From Streptomyces humi (lineage in GTDB: Bacteria > Actinomycetota > Actinomycetes > Streptomycetales > Streptomycetaceae): a stretch of DNA of 64,000 nt. This document shows, one piece after another, positions 18,142 to 28,675 of this stretch (position 1 is its first letter; every line of letters starts with the position of its first letter). The stretch is from the NCBI RefSeq assembly GCF_001005085.2, contig NZ_LBMU02000101.1, positions 30,117 through 94,116 of the forward strand. The letters are read 5' to 3'. Under the pieces are notes generated by a model that ran no database searches, was not told where the DNA came from, and saw nothing but the letters and a program-made list of their open reading frames with translations. A program made the position numbers and the translations under genes.

Positions 18142-20013
18142 CTACTCGCGGTCGTCGGCCGTGGCGCGGCGGCGCCTGGCGAGGAACACCCCGGCGCCCG
18201 CCAGGACCACGACCCCGGCGACGACGCCCACGACGATCCCCGTCGAACCGCCTCCGGAGGAGCCCGCGGAGTCGGCGGGCACCGCCGACCACCAGCTCCA
18301 GTAGCCGTCCTGTCCGTAGATGTTGCCGGCGGCCTCGGGCATCGTCTCGATCGACGCGATCTGGTCGGTGCGGTAGGCCTCGACGGCGTTCGGGTACGCC
18401 ATGACGTTCATGTACCCCAGGTCGTACAGCCGGGACTCCAGCTGTTTGACGACAGTGGCCCGTTTGGCGGGGTCGTACTCGGCGAGCTGCCGGTCGTACA
18501 GGTCGTCGTAGGTCCGGTCGCAGACGAAGTTGTCGGTCGGGCCGGTGTCCTTGGGGGTGGCCGGCAGGGCGGCGCAGGTGTGGATGGACAGCACGTAGTC
18601 CGGGTCGGGGTTGACGGACCAGCCGTCGAAGGCCAGGTCGTACTTGCCCGCGAGCCAGGGGTCGGTGACGTTGTCCAGGCAGTCGAGGGTCATGCCGATG
18701 CCGAGCTTGGCCCACCACTCCCTGAGGTACTGGCCCACGGCCTTGTCGTTGGGGTCGGTGGCGTGGCACAGCACCCGGTAGTTCAGCGGTCTGCCGTCCT
18801 TGCCGACCCGTCTGCCGTCGGCGTTCTTCCGGTAGCCGGCCTGGTCGAGGAGGTGTGCGGCCTTCGCGGGGTCGTAGCCGAGCGCCTGGCCCGCGGACGG
18901 TTTCCAGAAGTACGTGGCGAAGCGCGGCGGGATGTAGCCCTGGCCCTCGACCGCGTGGCCCTGGAACACCTTGTCGATGATGGTCTTCCGGTCGACGGCC
19001 AGGAACAGGGCGTGCCGCACCCGCTCGTCGAGCAGGGAGGGGTCGCCGTCGCCGAACTTCCGGCCGTTCTTCGCGCGGGCGCCGGGGTTGGTGGCGAGGG
19101 CGTAGAAACGGCGGCCCGGGGCGTCGTTGACGCGGATGTTCTTCTGGCCATCGAGCGAGGACGCCTGGGCGGGGGTCAGGGCCGGCGCGCCCGCCACGAA
19201 GGAGACCTCGCCCTTGCGCAGGGCGGCCACGGCGGCGTCCTGGTCCTTGTAGTACCGGAAGACCAGCTCGTCGAACTTGGGGGCCCCGCGCCAGAAGTCC
19301 TTGTTGGCCCGGAGCCGGACGTAGCTGTCCGCCTTGTAGCCGGTGAGGACGAACGGCCCGTCGCCGACGACGGGGAACTTGGTGTCGTTGTTGAACTTGG
19401 AGAAGTCCGGCACGTCCTTCCAGATGTGCTCGGGCACGATCGGCACGTCCAGGGCGGTCATCGTGGCCTGCGGCTTCTTCAGTTCGATGACCAGCTGGGT
19501 GGGGCTCGGGGCCGTCACGCTGCGGAAGTTGGTGACGAAGTTGCCGTTCGCGGTGGCGGCCGCCTGGTCCGTCATCAGCTTGCGGAACGTCCACGCCGCG
19601 TCCTGGGCGGTCACCTTCTGTCCGTCCGACCACTTCGCGTCGGAGCGGATCGTGTACGTCCAGGTGAGCTTGTCGGCGGAGGCGGTCCACTTGGTGGCGA
19701 GGCCGGGGACCGGGTGCGCGTCCCCGGGGTCGTAGTCGGTGAGGTACTCGTACATCAGCCGCTGGACGCTGGTGCTGAGCAGCCGCGTCGCCAGGAAGGG
19801 GCTCAGGGAGTCGACACTCTGCGCGACCGCGACGGTGAGCACCTTGTCGCCGGTGGCGGCCGACGCCTGCCGCGTCAACGGGTCGAGCGGGGTCGCGAGC
19901 ACCGCCGAGAAGGCCAGGGCGAGGGCACCGGCGGCCGCCAGCGGCCGGGGCGCACGGAGGCGGGAGCTGTTCGGGTGTGGACGCCTTGCGCTGTGCTGGG
20001 CTTGTGGGCTCAT
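18142..20013 (-). CDS. peptide-type substrate-binding protein with C-terminal membrane anchor, cluster 2
   Basis: A 623-residue family-5 solute-binding protein. The first 52 residues form a Sec signal (Arg-rich start, hydrophobic LAAAGALALAFSAVLA, cleavage near QASA-A) with no lipobox cysteine. Instead, after a Gly/Ser linker, residues about 592-611 form a hydrophobic helix followed by ARRRR, a stop-transfer anchor. The binding domain runs between them and includes VVGDGPFVLTGYK. The ATG gives the most compact signal. It is the first gene of cluster 2; all downstream junctions overlap or nearly so. Most Streptomyces binding proteins are lipid-anchored, so this design is notable. Confidence 0.92.
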   Translation of the reverse strand: MSPQAQHSARRPHPNSSRLRAPRPLAAAGALALAFSAVLATPLDPLTRQASAATGDKVLTVAVAQSVDSLSPFLATRLLSTSVQRLMYEYLTDYDPGDAHPVPGLATKWTASADKLTWTYTIRSDAKWSDGQKVTAQDAAWTFRKLMTDQAAATANGNFVTNFRSVTAPSPTQLVIELKKPQATMTALDVPIVPEHIWKDVPDFSKFNNDTKFPVVGDGPFVLTGYKADSYVRLRANKDFWRGAPKFDELVFRYYKDQDAAVAALRKGEVSFVAGAPALTPAQASSLDGQKNIRVNDAPGRRFYALATNPGARAKNGRKFGDGDPSLLDERVRHALFLAVDRKTIIDKVFQGHAVEGQGYIPPRFATYFWKPSAGQALGYDPAKAAHLLDQAGYRKNADGRRVGKDGRPLNYRVLCHATDPNDKAVGQYLREWWAKLGIGMTLDCLDNVTDPWLAGKYDLAFDGWSVNPDPDYVLSIHTCAALPATPKDTGPTDNFVCDRTYDDLYDRQLAEYDPAKRATVVKQLESRLYDLGYMNVMAYPNAVEAYRTDQIASIETMPEAAGNIYGQDGYWSWWSAVPADSAGSSGGGSTGIVVGVVAGVVVLAGAGVFLARRRRATADDRE

Positions 20014-20374
20014 GGGGGGTGACCTCGCGTCATCGCTCGCACAGGGACGGCTTGTTCGGACTTCAGGGCCGGGGTCTCGCCCTGGTGACGCCAGTTGAGT
20101 GATGAGTGTGTCTATCAGCGGCCGTCCGGGTGCGTCAACGGCGCGTGAAGCCAGTGTGGCCTGCACAAAAGGCGAGTTGACGGCCATCGCGATCACCTTT
20201 GGTCTGTACCGGTGAAGGTGGCCTGGTAGAGCGCTGGCGCCGGTGGCGCCGCACCCGGGCGGAGCCACCCCTTCGGGTGGGTCCTGCTGCGGATGGGCGT
20301 AGCAAATATGCGTTATGCACTATTTCTGATGATATTGACCGGTAATGGATCACCCGTCATGGAGGAGGCACGCC
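20014..20374. promoter_or_regulatory. divergent promoter region between importer clusters 2 and 3
   Basis: A 361-bp gap serving both binding-protein genes. The part nearest cluster 3 is strongly AT-rich (20301-20350 is about 36 percent GC by hand count) and includes the -10-like GATATT at 20331. A small hairpin CCACCC-CTTC-GGGTGG sits at 20265-20280, and palindromic GGCGCC motifs near 20240-20250. No gene is evident. Confidence 0.5.
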
Positions 20375-22003
20375 ATGCGTTCAGCGACGCACGCCCGGGG
20401 GGCGGTCTGCGCGGTGGTGGTGGCGCTGGCGGCCACGGCCTGCGGGGGCGGCGGCAGCGGTGGCGGTGGTGGCGAGAGCGGTGTGCTCAGCTCCTCCTGG
20501 GGCGACCCCCAGAACCCCCTGGAGCCCGCCAACACCAACGAGGTCCAGGGCGGCAAGGTCCTCGACATGATCTTCCGGGGGCTGAAGAAGTACGACCCGA
20601 AGACCGGCAAGGCGCAGAACATGCTCGCCGACAGGATCGACACGAGCGATTCGCAGAACTTCACCGTCACCCTCAGGAACGGCTGGGCCTTCTCCAACGG
20701 CGAGAAGGTGACCGCCAAGTCCTTCGTGGACGCCTGGAACTACGGCGCCAGCCTGAAGAACAACCAGAAGAACGCCTACTTCTTCGGCTACATCCAGGGC
20801 TACGACAAGGTCCACCCGGCCGGCGGCAACCAGAGCGCCGACACCCTGTCCGGTCTCCAGGTGGTCGACGACAGGACCTTCACGGTCCGGCTGAACCAGA
20901 AGTTCTCCAGCTTCCCCGACACCCTCGGCTACGCGGCCTTCGCGCCGCTTCCCCAGTCGTTCTTCACCGACCACGCCGGCTGGCTGCGGCAACCGGTCGG
21001 CGACGGGCCGTACCGCATCGAGTCGTACACCAAGGGCTCGCAGATGAACCTGAAGAAGTGGGACCTGTACCCGGGGGACGACAAGGCGCAGAACGACGGC
21101 GTGACCCTCAAGGTCTACACCGACAGCGACACCGCCTACACCGACCTGATCGCCGGCAACCTGGACCTCGTCGACGACGTCCCCGCCTCGCAGCTGAAGA
21201 ACGTCAAGAGCGACCTCGGTGGTCGTTACATCAACACCCCGGCCGGGATCATCCAGACACTCGCCTTCCCCTACTACGACGGCGCCTGGAACAAGAACGG
21301 CTCGGAGAAGGTCCGCACCGGCCTGTCCATGGCCATCAACCGCAAGCAGATCACCGACACCATCTTCCAGAACACCCGCACCCCGGCCACCGACTGGACC
21401 TCGCCGGTGCTCGGCGCCGACGGCGGGTTCAAGGAGGGGCTGTGCGGGAGCGCCTGCGAGTACGACCCCGCCCAGGCCAAGAAGCTGGTCCAGGAGGGCG
21501 GCGGCATCCCCGGCGGCCAGCTCAAGATCACGTACAACGCCGACACCGGCTCGCACAGGATGTGGGTGGACGCCGTGTGCAACTCCATCAACAACGCGCT
21601 CGGCAACGACAAGGCGTGCGTCGGGAACCCGGTCGGCACGTTCGCCGACTTCCGCAACCAGATCGGGCAGCACAAGATGAGCGGGCCGTTCCGCGCGGGC
21701 TGGCAGATGGACTACCCGCTCATCCAGAACTTCCTCCAGCCGCTCTACTACACCAACGCCTCGTCCAACGACGGCAAGTGGTCGAACAAGGACTTCGACA
21801 AGCTCGTCGACCAGGCGAACGCCGAGACCGACACCGCCAAGGCCGTCTCGACGTTCCAGCAGGCCGAGGGGGTGGTCCGCGACAACATGGCCGCCATCCC
21901 GCTCTGGTACCAGAACGGCAGCGCCGGTTACTCGGACCGGCTGTCGAACGTCGCGCTCAACCCGTTCAGCGTCCCCGTCTACAACGAGATCAAGGTCAGC
22001 TGA
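20375..22003 (+). CDS. oligopeptide ABC importer substrate-binding lipoprotein, cluster 3
   Basis: A 542-residue family-5 binding protein. The lipobox ATAC places the lipidated cysteine at residue 23, followed by a Gly/Ser linker and DPQNPLEPANT, mirroring the cluster 1 protein. The start follows a strong GGAGGAGG; an ATG 30 bases upstream would only add a poor signal. It is a paralogue of the cluster 1 binding protein, but the two differ enough in the ligand domain that different peptide ranges are plausible. The first permease begins only 6 bp downstream. Confidence 0.93.
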   Translation: MRSATHARGAVCAVVVALAATACGGGGSGGGGGESGVLSSSWGDPQNPLEPANTNEVQGGKVLDMIFRGLKKYDPKTGKAQNMLADRIDTSDSQNFTVTLRNGWAFSNGEKVTAKSFVDAWNYGASLKNNQKNAYFFGYIQGYDKVHPAGGNQSADTLSGLQVVDDRTFTVRLNQKFSSFPDTLGYAAFAPLPQSFFTDHAGWLRQPVGDGPYRIESYTKGSQMNLKKWDLYPGDDKAQNDGVTLKVYTDSDTAYTDLIAGNLDLVDDVPASQLKNVKSDLGGRYINTPAGIIQTLAFPYYDGAWNKNGSEKVRTGLSMAINRKQITDTIFQNTRTPATDWTSPVLGADGGFKEGLCGSACEYDPAQAKKLVQEGGGIPGGQLKITYNADTGSHRMWVDAVCNSINNALGNDKACVGNPVGTFADFRNQIGQHKMSGPFRAGWQMDYPLIQNFLQPLYYTNASSNDGKWSNKDFDKLVDQANAETDTAKAVSTFQQAEGVVRDNMAAIPLWYQNGSAGYSDRLSNVALNPFSVPVYNEIKVS

Positions 22004-22009
22004 CCCGGC

Positions 22010-22933
22010 ATGGGACGCTACGTCGTCCGGCGGCTGCTCCAGATGATCCCGGTGTTCGTCGGGGCCACGCTGCTGATCTTCCTGATGGTCAACGTCATGG
22101 GCGACCCCATCGCCGGACTGTGCGGCGAACGCGCCTGCGACCCGGCGACCGCCGCCCAGCTGAAGAAGGAGTTCGGACTCGACAGGCCGGTGTGGCAGCA
22201 ATACCTCACCTACATGGGGAACGTCTTCACCGGCGACTTCGGCACGGCGTTCAACGGGCAGCCGGTCACCGAGCTGATGTCCACCGCGTTCCCCGTCACC
22301 ATCAGGCTCACGATCGTGGCCGTCCTCTTCGAGATCGTCATCGGCATCACCCTGGGCGTGCTCACCGGGATGCGGCGCGGCCGGCCCGTCGACACCGGCG
22401 TGCTGCTCGCCACCCTGGTCGTCATCTCCGTACCCACCTTCGTCACCGGTCTGCTGCTCCAGCTGCTGCTCGGCGTCGAATGGGGCTGGATCAGACCCTC
22501 CGTCTCCCCGGACGCCGGCTTCGGCGAGCTGATCGTGCCGGGGCTCGTCCTCGCCTCCGTCTCGCTCGCCTACGTGACCCGGCTGACCCGGACCTCCATC
22601 GCCGAGAACAGACGCAGCGACTACGTCCGCACGGCCGTCGCCAAGGGCCTGCCCCGGCGCCGGGTCGTCACCCGCCATCTGCTGCGCAACTCCCTCATCC
22701 CCGTCGTCACCTTCATCGGCACCGACATCGGCGCGCTGATGGGCGGCGCGATCGTCACCGAGCGGATCTTCAACATCCACGGCGTCGGCTACCAGCTCTA
22801 CCAGGGGATCCTGCGGCAGAACACGCAGACCGTCGTCGGCTTCGTGACCGTCCTGGTCCTCGTCTTCCTGGTGGCCAACCTCCTCGTCGACCTCCTGTAC
22901 GCCGTACTCGACCCGAGGATCCGCTATGCCTGA
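22010..22933 (+). CDS. oligopeptide ABC importer permease (DppB type), cluster 3
   Basis: A 307-residue permease nearly identical in layout to that of cluster 1: start MGRYVVRRLLQMIPVFVG, periplasmic insertion with two cysteines (LCGERACD), EAA loop RSDYVRTAVAKGLPRRRV, end DPRIRYA. The extra cysteine pair is absent from the cluster 1 paralogue. Six bases separate it from the binding-protein stop, and its own stop overlaps the next start by 8 bp. Confidence 0.93.
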   Translation: MGRYVVRRLLQMIPVFVGATLLIFLMVNVMGDPIAGLCGERACDPATAAQLKKEFGLDRPVWQQYLTYMGNVFTGDFGTAFNGQPVTELMSTAFPVTIRLTIVAVLFEIVIGITLGVLTGMRRGRPVDTGVLLATLVVISVPTFVTGLLLQLLLGVEWGWIRPSVSPDAGFGELIVPGLVLASVSLAYVTRLTRTSIAENRRSDYVRTAVAKGLPRRRVVTRHLLRNSLIPVVTFIGTDIGALMGGAIVTERIFNIHGVGYQLYQGILRQNTQTVVGFVTVLVLVFLVANLLVDLLYAVLDPRIRYA

Positions 22934-23906
22934 GCAGCCGTTCGAGCCCGGCCGGGCGATCGCGGGGACGGGGGCCGGCGGGGCGATGGACCTCGCGACG
23001 ACCGAGGCCGAGACGCTGGAGCGGTCACCGGGCGGCCCGCTCGGCACCGGCCCGGCCGACCGGCCCCGCTCACTCTGGTCCGACGCGTGGCGGGACCTGC
23101 GCCGCAACCCGGTCTTCGTCGTCTCCGCCCTCGTCATCCTCTTCCTGGTCGTCATCTCCCTGTGGCCGTCCCTGATCGCCTCCGGCAGCCCTCTCCAGTG
23201 CGACCTCGCCAAGGCCCAGGAGGGCTCCCAGCCGGGCGCGCCCTTCGGCTACGACGGACAGGGCTGCAACGTCTACACCCGGACCGTCTACGGGGCGCGT
23301 ACGTCCGTCACGGTGGGCGTCTGCGCCACGCTCGGGGTCGCCCTGCTCGGGTCGGTCCTCGGCGGCCTCGCCGGGTTCTTCGGCGGCTTCTGGGACTCGA
23401 TCCTGTCCCGGATCACCGACGTCTTCTTCGCGATCCCGGTCGTCCTCGGCGGTCTCGTCCTGCTCTCGGTGGTCACCAGCAACACGGTCTGGCCGGTCAT
23501 CGGCTTCATGGTGCTGCTCGGCTGGCCGCAGATCTCCCGGATCGCCCGCGGCTCGGTGATCACCGCCAAGCAGAACGACTACGTGCAGGCCGCCCGCGCC
23601 CTCGGCGCCTCCCACTCCCGGATCCTGCTGCGGCACATCGCGCCCAACGCCGTCGCCCCCGTGATCGTGGTGGCGACCATCGCCCTCGGCACCTTCATCG
23701 CGCTGGAGGCGACCCTGTCGTACCTGGGTGTCGGTCTGAAGCCGCCCAGCGTCTCCTGGGGCATCGACATCTCGGCGGCCTCCCCGTACATCCGCAACGC
23801 CCCGCACGCGCTGCTGTGGCCCTCCGGGGCCCTCGCGCTGACCGTCCTGGCCTTCATCATGCTCGGCGACGCGGTGCGCGACGCCCTCGACCCGAAGCTG
23901 AGGTGA
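22926..23906 (+). CDS. oligopeptide ABC importer permease (DppC type), cluster 3
   Basis: A 326-residue permease with a 50-residue variable N-terminal tail, then SLWSDAWRDLRRNPVFVVSA matching the cluster 1 partner. The EAA loop is NDYVQAARALGASHSRIL. Its periplasmic segment again carries a cysteine pair (LQCDLA and GQGCNVY). Starts at an ATG overlapping the previous stop by 8 bp; its TGA overlaps the next GTG. Confidence 0.93.
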   Translation: MPEQPFEPGRAIAGTGAGGAMDLATTEAETLERSPGGPLGTGPADRPRSLWSDAWRDLRRNPVFVVSALVILFLVVISLWPSLIASGSPLQCDLAKAQEGSQPGAPFGYDGQGCNVYTRTVYGARTSVTVGVCATLGVALLGSVLGGLAGFFGGFWDSILSRITDVFFAIPVVLGGLVLLSVVTSNTVWPVIGFMVLLGWPQISRIARGSVITAKQNDYVQAARALGASHSRILLRHIAPNAVAPVIVVATIALGTFIALEATLSYLGVGLKPPSVSWGIDISAASPYIRNAPHALLWPSGALALTVLAFIMLGDAVRDALDPKLR

Positions 23907-24881
23907 GCGCCGCCGTGCTGCTCGAAGTACGCGACCTGCACGTGGAGTTCGTCACGAGGGACGGGGTGGCGAAGGCGGTCAACGGGGTCTCGTACGCCGT
24001 CGGCGAGGGCGAGACGCTGGCCGTACTGGGCGAGTCCGGGTCCGGCAAGTCGGTGACCGCGCAGGCCGTGATGGGGATCCTCGACACCCCGCCGGGGCGG
24101 ATCGGCGCGGGCGAGATCCTCTTCCAGGGACGCGACCTGCTGAAGCTGAAGGAGGAGGAACGGCGGCGGATCCGGGGCGCCAGGATGGCGATGATCTTCC
24201 AGGACGCGCTGTCGGCACTCAACCCGGTGCTGTCGGTGGGCGACCAGCTCGGCGAGATGTTCGTGGTGCACCGTGGCATGTCGAAGAAGGACGCGCGGGC
24301 CAGGGCGGTCGAGCTGATGGACCGGGTGCGGATCCCGGGCGCGGCCCAGCGGGTGCGGGACTATCCGCACCAGTTCTCCGGCGGGATGCGCCAGCGCATC
24401 ATGATCGCCATGGCGCTGGCCCTGGAACCGGCGCTCGTCATCGCCGACGAACCGACGACCGCCCTGGACGTGACCGTGCAGGCCCAGGTCATGGACCTGC
24501 TCGCGGAGTTGCAGCGCGAGTTCCACATGGGACTGATCCTGATCACCCACGACCTGGGCGTGGTCGCTGACGTCGCCGACCGGATCGCCGTCATGTACGC
24601 CGGGCGGATCGTCGAGTCCGCGCCCGTGCACGACATCTACAAGGCGCCCGCCCACCCGTACACCCGCGGGCTGCTCGACTCCATCCCGCGCCTGGACCAG
24701 AAGGGTCAGGAGCTCTACGCCATCAAGGGCCTGCCGCCCAACCTCATGAACATCCCTCCCGGCTGCGCCTTCAACCCGCGCTGCCCCATGGCACAGGACG
24801 TCTGCCGCACCGACGAACCGCCGCTGTACGAGGTGGACCGGCACCGGGGGAGCGCCTGTCACTTCTGGAGGGACTGCGTCA

Positions 24882-24889
<8 letters not shown>
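23903..24889 (+). CDS. oligopeptide ABC importer ATPase (DppD type), cluster 3
   Basis: A 328-residue ATPase with Walker A GESGSGKS, signature SGGMRQR, Walker B LVIADEPTTALDV and the C-terminal motif GCAFNPRCPMAQDVC. It is almost collinear with the cluster 1 DppD-type protein but lacks its first 20 or so residues. I chose the GTG that overlaps the permease stop (GTGA); a longer frame upstream is the permease gene in another frame. Confidence 0.94.
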
Positions 24890-25955
<1,066 letters not shown>

Positions 25956-26063
25956 CGGGGCGTATGCGGGTCAATCGCGTTAACACGCAGGCAACTTCGC
26001 CGACCCGGTCCCGATATACGGACGCGGCACGCTGAACAGCGTACGGCCGTGCGGGTGCCGTGA

Positions 26064-26097
26064 ACGGGCCGGGACGCGCCATGTCGTCCCGGCCCGT
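26064..26097. terminator. bidirectional terminator between cluster 3 and the peptidase gene
   Basis: A perfect 13-bp stem, ACGGGCCGGGACG and CGTCCCGGCCCGT, with an 8-base loop, between two convergent genes. Confidence 0.75.
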
Positions 26098-26107
26098 GCC
26101 CGTACCC

Positions 26108-28228
26108 CTACCCGAGCCCCAGCGACCGCTTCAGGAAGTCCAGCTGGAGCAGCAGCAGGTTCTCCGCCACCTGTTCCTGCGGGGTCATGTGCGTCACGCC
26201 CGACAGGGGCAGCACCTCGTGCGGGCGGCCCGCCGCCAGCAGCGCCGAGGACAGCCGCAGCGAGTGGGCCACCACCACGTTGTCGTCGGCGAGGCCGTGG
26301 ATGACCATCATCGGGCGGTGCGGTCCGGCCGCCTCGGTCAGGCCCGCGTCGTCGATCACCGAGTTGCGGCGGTACACCTCCGGCTGCTCGCCGGGGTCGC
26401 CGAGGTAGCGCTCCTGGTAGTGGGTGTCGTACAGGCGCAGGTCGGTCACCGGGGCGCCGACCACCGCCGCGTGGAAGACGTCCGGGCGGCGCAGGGCCGC
26501 GAGCGCGGCGAGGTAGCCGCCGAACGACCAGCCGCGGATCGCGACCCTGGTGAGGTCGAGGGGGAAGTCGGCGGCGAGTGCCTGGACCGCGTCGACCTGG
26601 TCCTGGAGGACGACCGCCGCGACGTCGTCCTTGATGGACTTCTCCCAGGCGGGGGAGCGGCCCGGGGTGCCCCGGCCGTCGGCGACGACCACCGCGAAGC
26701 CCTGGTCGGCGAACCACTGCGAGGTCAGGTGGGCGTTGTGCGCGGCGACCACCCGCTGGCCGTGCGGACCCCCGTAGGGGTCGAGCAGAACCGGAAGGGG
26801 AGTGTCCCCGTGGTAGTCCCGTGGCATAAGCACGGCGCACGGAATTCGCCGTGCGCCCCCCTGGGTGAGCGTCACGCGCGGGGACAAACCGGGATCTTCG
26901 GCGTACGACGTGACAGTCGCCGCGGGCTTCCCGTCGCGCAGTACCTGGACGCGGCTGCCCGGCCGGTCCAGGGTGGCGGACACCAGCACGGTCACGCCCC
27001 CGGCGCGAACCGCCGTATGCACGCCGGGCTCCTGCGACACGCGCTCCACCCCGAGTTCGCTGACCCGGTAGACGTGCACCTCGCCGATCTCCGGGGACTC
27101 GGCCTCCTCGCCGGCGGACGCCGTGACCAGCACGTCGTCGCTGGTCACGTCGAGTACCGCGCGGATGTGCAACTGGGCGCCGGTGAGCGGGCGTTCACCC
27201 ACGGCGAGGACCCGGGCGCCGCCCTCGTCGGCGATCCGCACGAGTCGCCCGGAGGGACTCCAGCAGGGCACTCCGGCGAAAAGTTCAAGCCAAGTTGGAT
27301 CTTCGTCGGCGTGCACCATCCGGGTCGTTCCCGACTGCGGGTCCACGGCGAGGAACAGCTGGCTGCGCTGGTCGCGCGCCTGTACGAGCAGCAGCGGGGC
27401 ACCCGCGTCTGACCAGTGCACATGCGCCAAGTACGGGTAGCGCGCCCGGTCCCAGGAGACCTCCGTGCGCCCCCCGTCGAGGTCGTGCACGAACAGGCGT
27501 ACGTCCGCGTTCGGTGTGCCCGCCGCGGGGTACGCGACGTGGTTCGGGTCACGCTCGGGGTGGGCGGGGTCGGCGATCCACCAGCGCTGTACCGGCGTGT
27601 CGTCCACCCGCGCCACGAGCAGCCGGTCGGACCCGGGCGACCACCAGAAGCCGCGCGAACGGCCCATCTCCTCGGCCGCGACGAACTCGGCCAATCCATA
27701 GGTGACCTGTTCCGACTCCGGCTCCGCCAGCGCCCGGTCGCCCTCGCCCTCGGCGCCCACCACCCGCACGGCGCCCTGCGCGACGTACGCGACATGGCGG
27801 CCGTCGGGGGACGGACGCGGATCGATCACCGGCCCCGGGACGGTGAGTTCGCGTGCCGTGCCGGCCCTGAGCTCCGCCGTGAAAAGCCGCCCTGACAAGG
27901 CGAAAGACGCCAACTCCAGTGCCGCGTCCGTGGCGTAGCCGACGATGCCGGCCCCGCCCTCGCGGCTGCGTTCGCGACGGGCCCGCTCCTGTGGCGAGAG
28001 ATGCTCCTCGGCGCCGCCGAGCAGCGTGCGGGGGTCCGCCGCGAGGCGCTCCTCGCCGCTCGGCACATCGAGAACCCACAGGGAGTTGGCGCGGTCCGTG
28101 CCGGAACCGGAGCGCAGAAACGCCACGCGGGAGCCGTCGGGGGCCACGGTGAACGCGCGCGGCGCGCCGAGCGTGAAACGCTGGGTGCGGGCGTGCCGGC
28201 GGGGGAATGAGACAGCCTCGGTCGTCAT
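26108..28228 (-). CDS. S9 family prolyl oligopeptidase (DPP IV-like)
   Basis: A 706-residue serine peptidase that cleaves short peptides, commonly after proline. The N-terminal half matches the DPP IV beta-propeller domain, the C-terminal 250 residues the alpha/beta-hydrolase. The catalytic triad is readable: Ser about 568 in GWSFGGY, Asp about 649 in HGLADDNV and His about 680 in SGVTHMT. There is no signal peptide with the start chosen (MTTEAVSFPRRHARTQRF), so it is probably cytoplasmic and may digest imported peptides, which fits the three importers beside it. A longer frame begins 78 bases upstream but has no similarity. Confidence 0.93.
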   Translation of the reverse strand: MTTEAVSFPRRHARTQRFTLGAPRAFTVAPDGSRVAFLRSGSGTDRANSLWVLDVPSGEERLAADPRTLLGGAEEHLSPQERARRERSREGGAGIVGYATDAALELASFALSGRLFTAELRAGTARELTVPGPVIDPRPSPDGRHVAYVAQGAVRVVGAEGEGDRALAEPESEQVTYGLAEFVAAEEMGRSRGFWWSPGSDRLLVARVDDTPVQRWWIADPAHPERDPNHVAYPAAGTPNADVRLFVHDLDGGRTEVSWDRARYPYLAHVHWSDAGAPLLLVQARDQRSQLFLAVDPQSGTTRMVHADEDPTWLELFAGVPCWSPSGRLVRIADEGGARVLAVGERPLTGAQLHIRAVLDVTSDDVLVTASAGEEAESPEIGEVHVYRVSELGVERVSQEPGVHTAVRAGGVTVLVSATLDRPGSRVQVLRDGKPAATVTSYAEDPGLSPRVTLTQGGARRIPCAVLMPRDYHGDTPLPVLLDPYGGPHGQRVVAAHNAHLTSQWFADQGFAVVVADGRGTPGRSPAWEKSIKDDVAAVVLQDQVDAVQALAADFPLDLTRVAIRGWSFGGYLAALAALRRPDVFHAAVVGAPVTDLRLYDTHYQERYLGDPGEQPEVYRRNSVIDDAGLTEAAGPHRPMMVIHGLADDNVVVAHSLRLSSALLAAGRPHEVLPLSGVTHMTPQEQVAENLLLLQLDFLKRSLGLG

Positions 28229-28418
28229 GCCCCGACCATATTGGCCATGCGCCCCCTTGTGCGGCCGTGCGCCGAGCGATGCGCGAGCACGCATAGTTAT
28301 GATCACTACCGCTGGGTGGGTATGAACCTGCTGGCTTCCGCAAGGAATTGCTGTACCGATCTACAACCCCCATAGTCCGAACCCCCCGCGTCCCTGGGAT
28401 CTTTGGAGGTGAGCCGCC

Positions 28419-28613
28419 GTGGCACTCTCGATTTCGGCGGTGGTGCTGCTGGCGATCATCGTCTTCTTGCTGATCAAGAAGTCGGGTCTGAAGGGCGGTC
28501 ATGCCGTGGTGTGCATGCTGCTCGGTTTCTATCTCGCCTCCTCGACCGTCGCGCCGACGATCAGCGATCTGACGACCAACGTCGCCAGCATGATCGGAAG
28601 CATCAAGTTCTGA
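28419..28613 (+). CDS. small conserved membrane protein
   Basis: A 64-residue protein with two hydrophobic segments: residues about 4-20 (SISAVVLLAIIVFLLIKK) and 27-45. A near-perfect site GGAGGTGA precedes the GTG start. I believe similar short proteins occur across Streptomyces chromosomes, but no function is known to me. It stands alone, 62 bp before mshB, in the same direction. Confidence 0.75.
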   Translation: MALSISAVVLLAIIVFLLIKKSGLKGGHAVVCMLLGFYLASSTVAPTISDLTTNVASMIGSIKF

Positions 28614-28675
28614 TCCGGTACGGACGCGGGCCGGGGCTGCGCGGCACTGTCGGTGTCGTTTCGTAGGGTGGGGAC

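Noticed and set aside
17314..20022. A 902-codon open frame on the plus strand of importer cluster 2
   Set aside because: It is antisense to the permease and binding-protein genes; no family motif, no ribosome-binding site, low-complexity composition.
20227..20285. tRNA-like motif TGGTAGAGCGC before cluster 3
   Set aside because: The sequence resembles a D-loop but no acceptor stem, D-stem partner, anticodon arm or T-arm can be formed around it.
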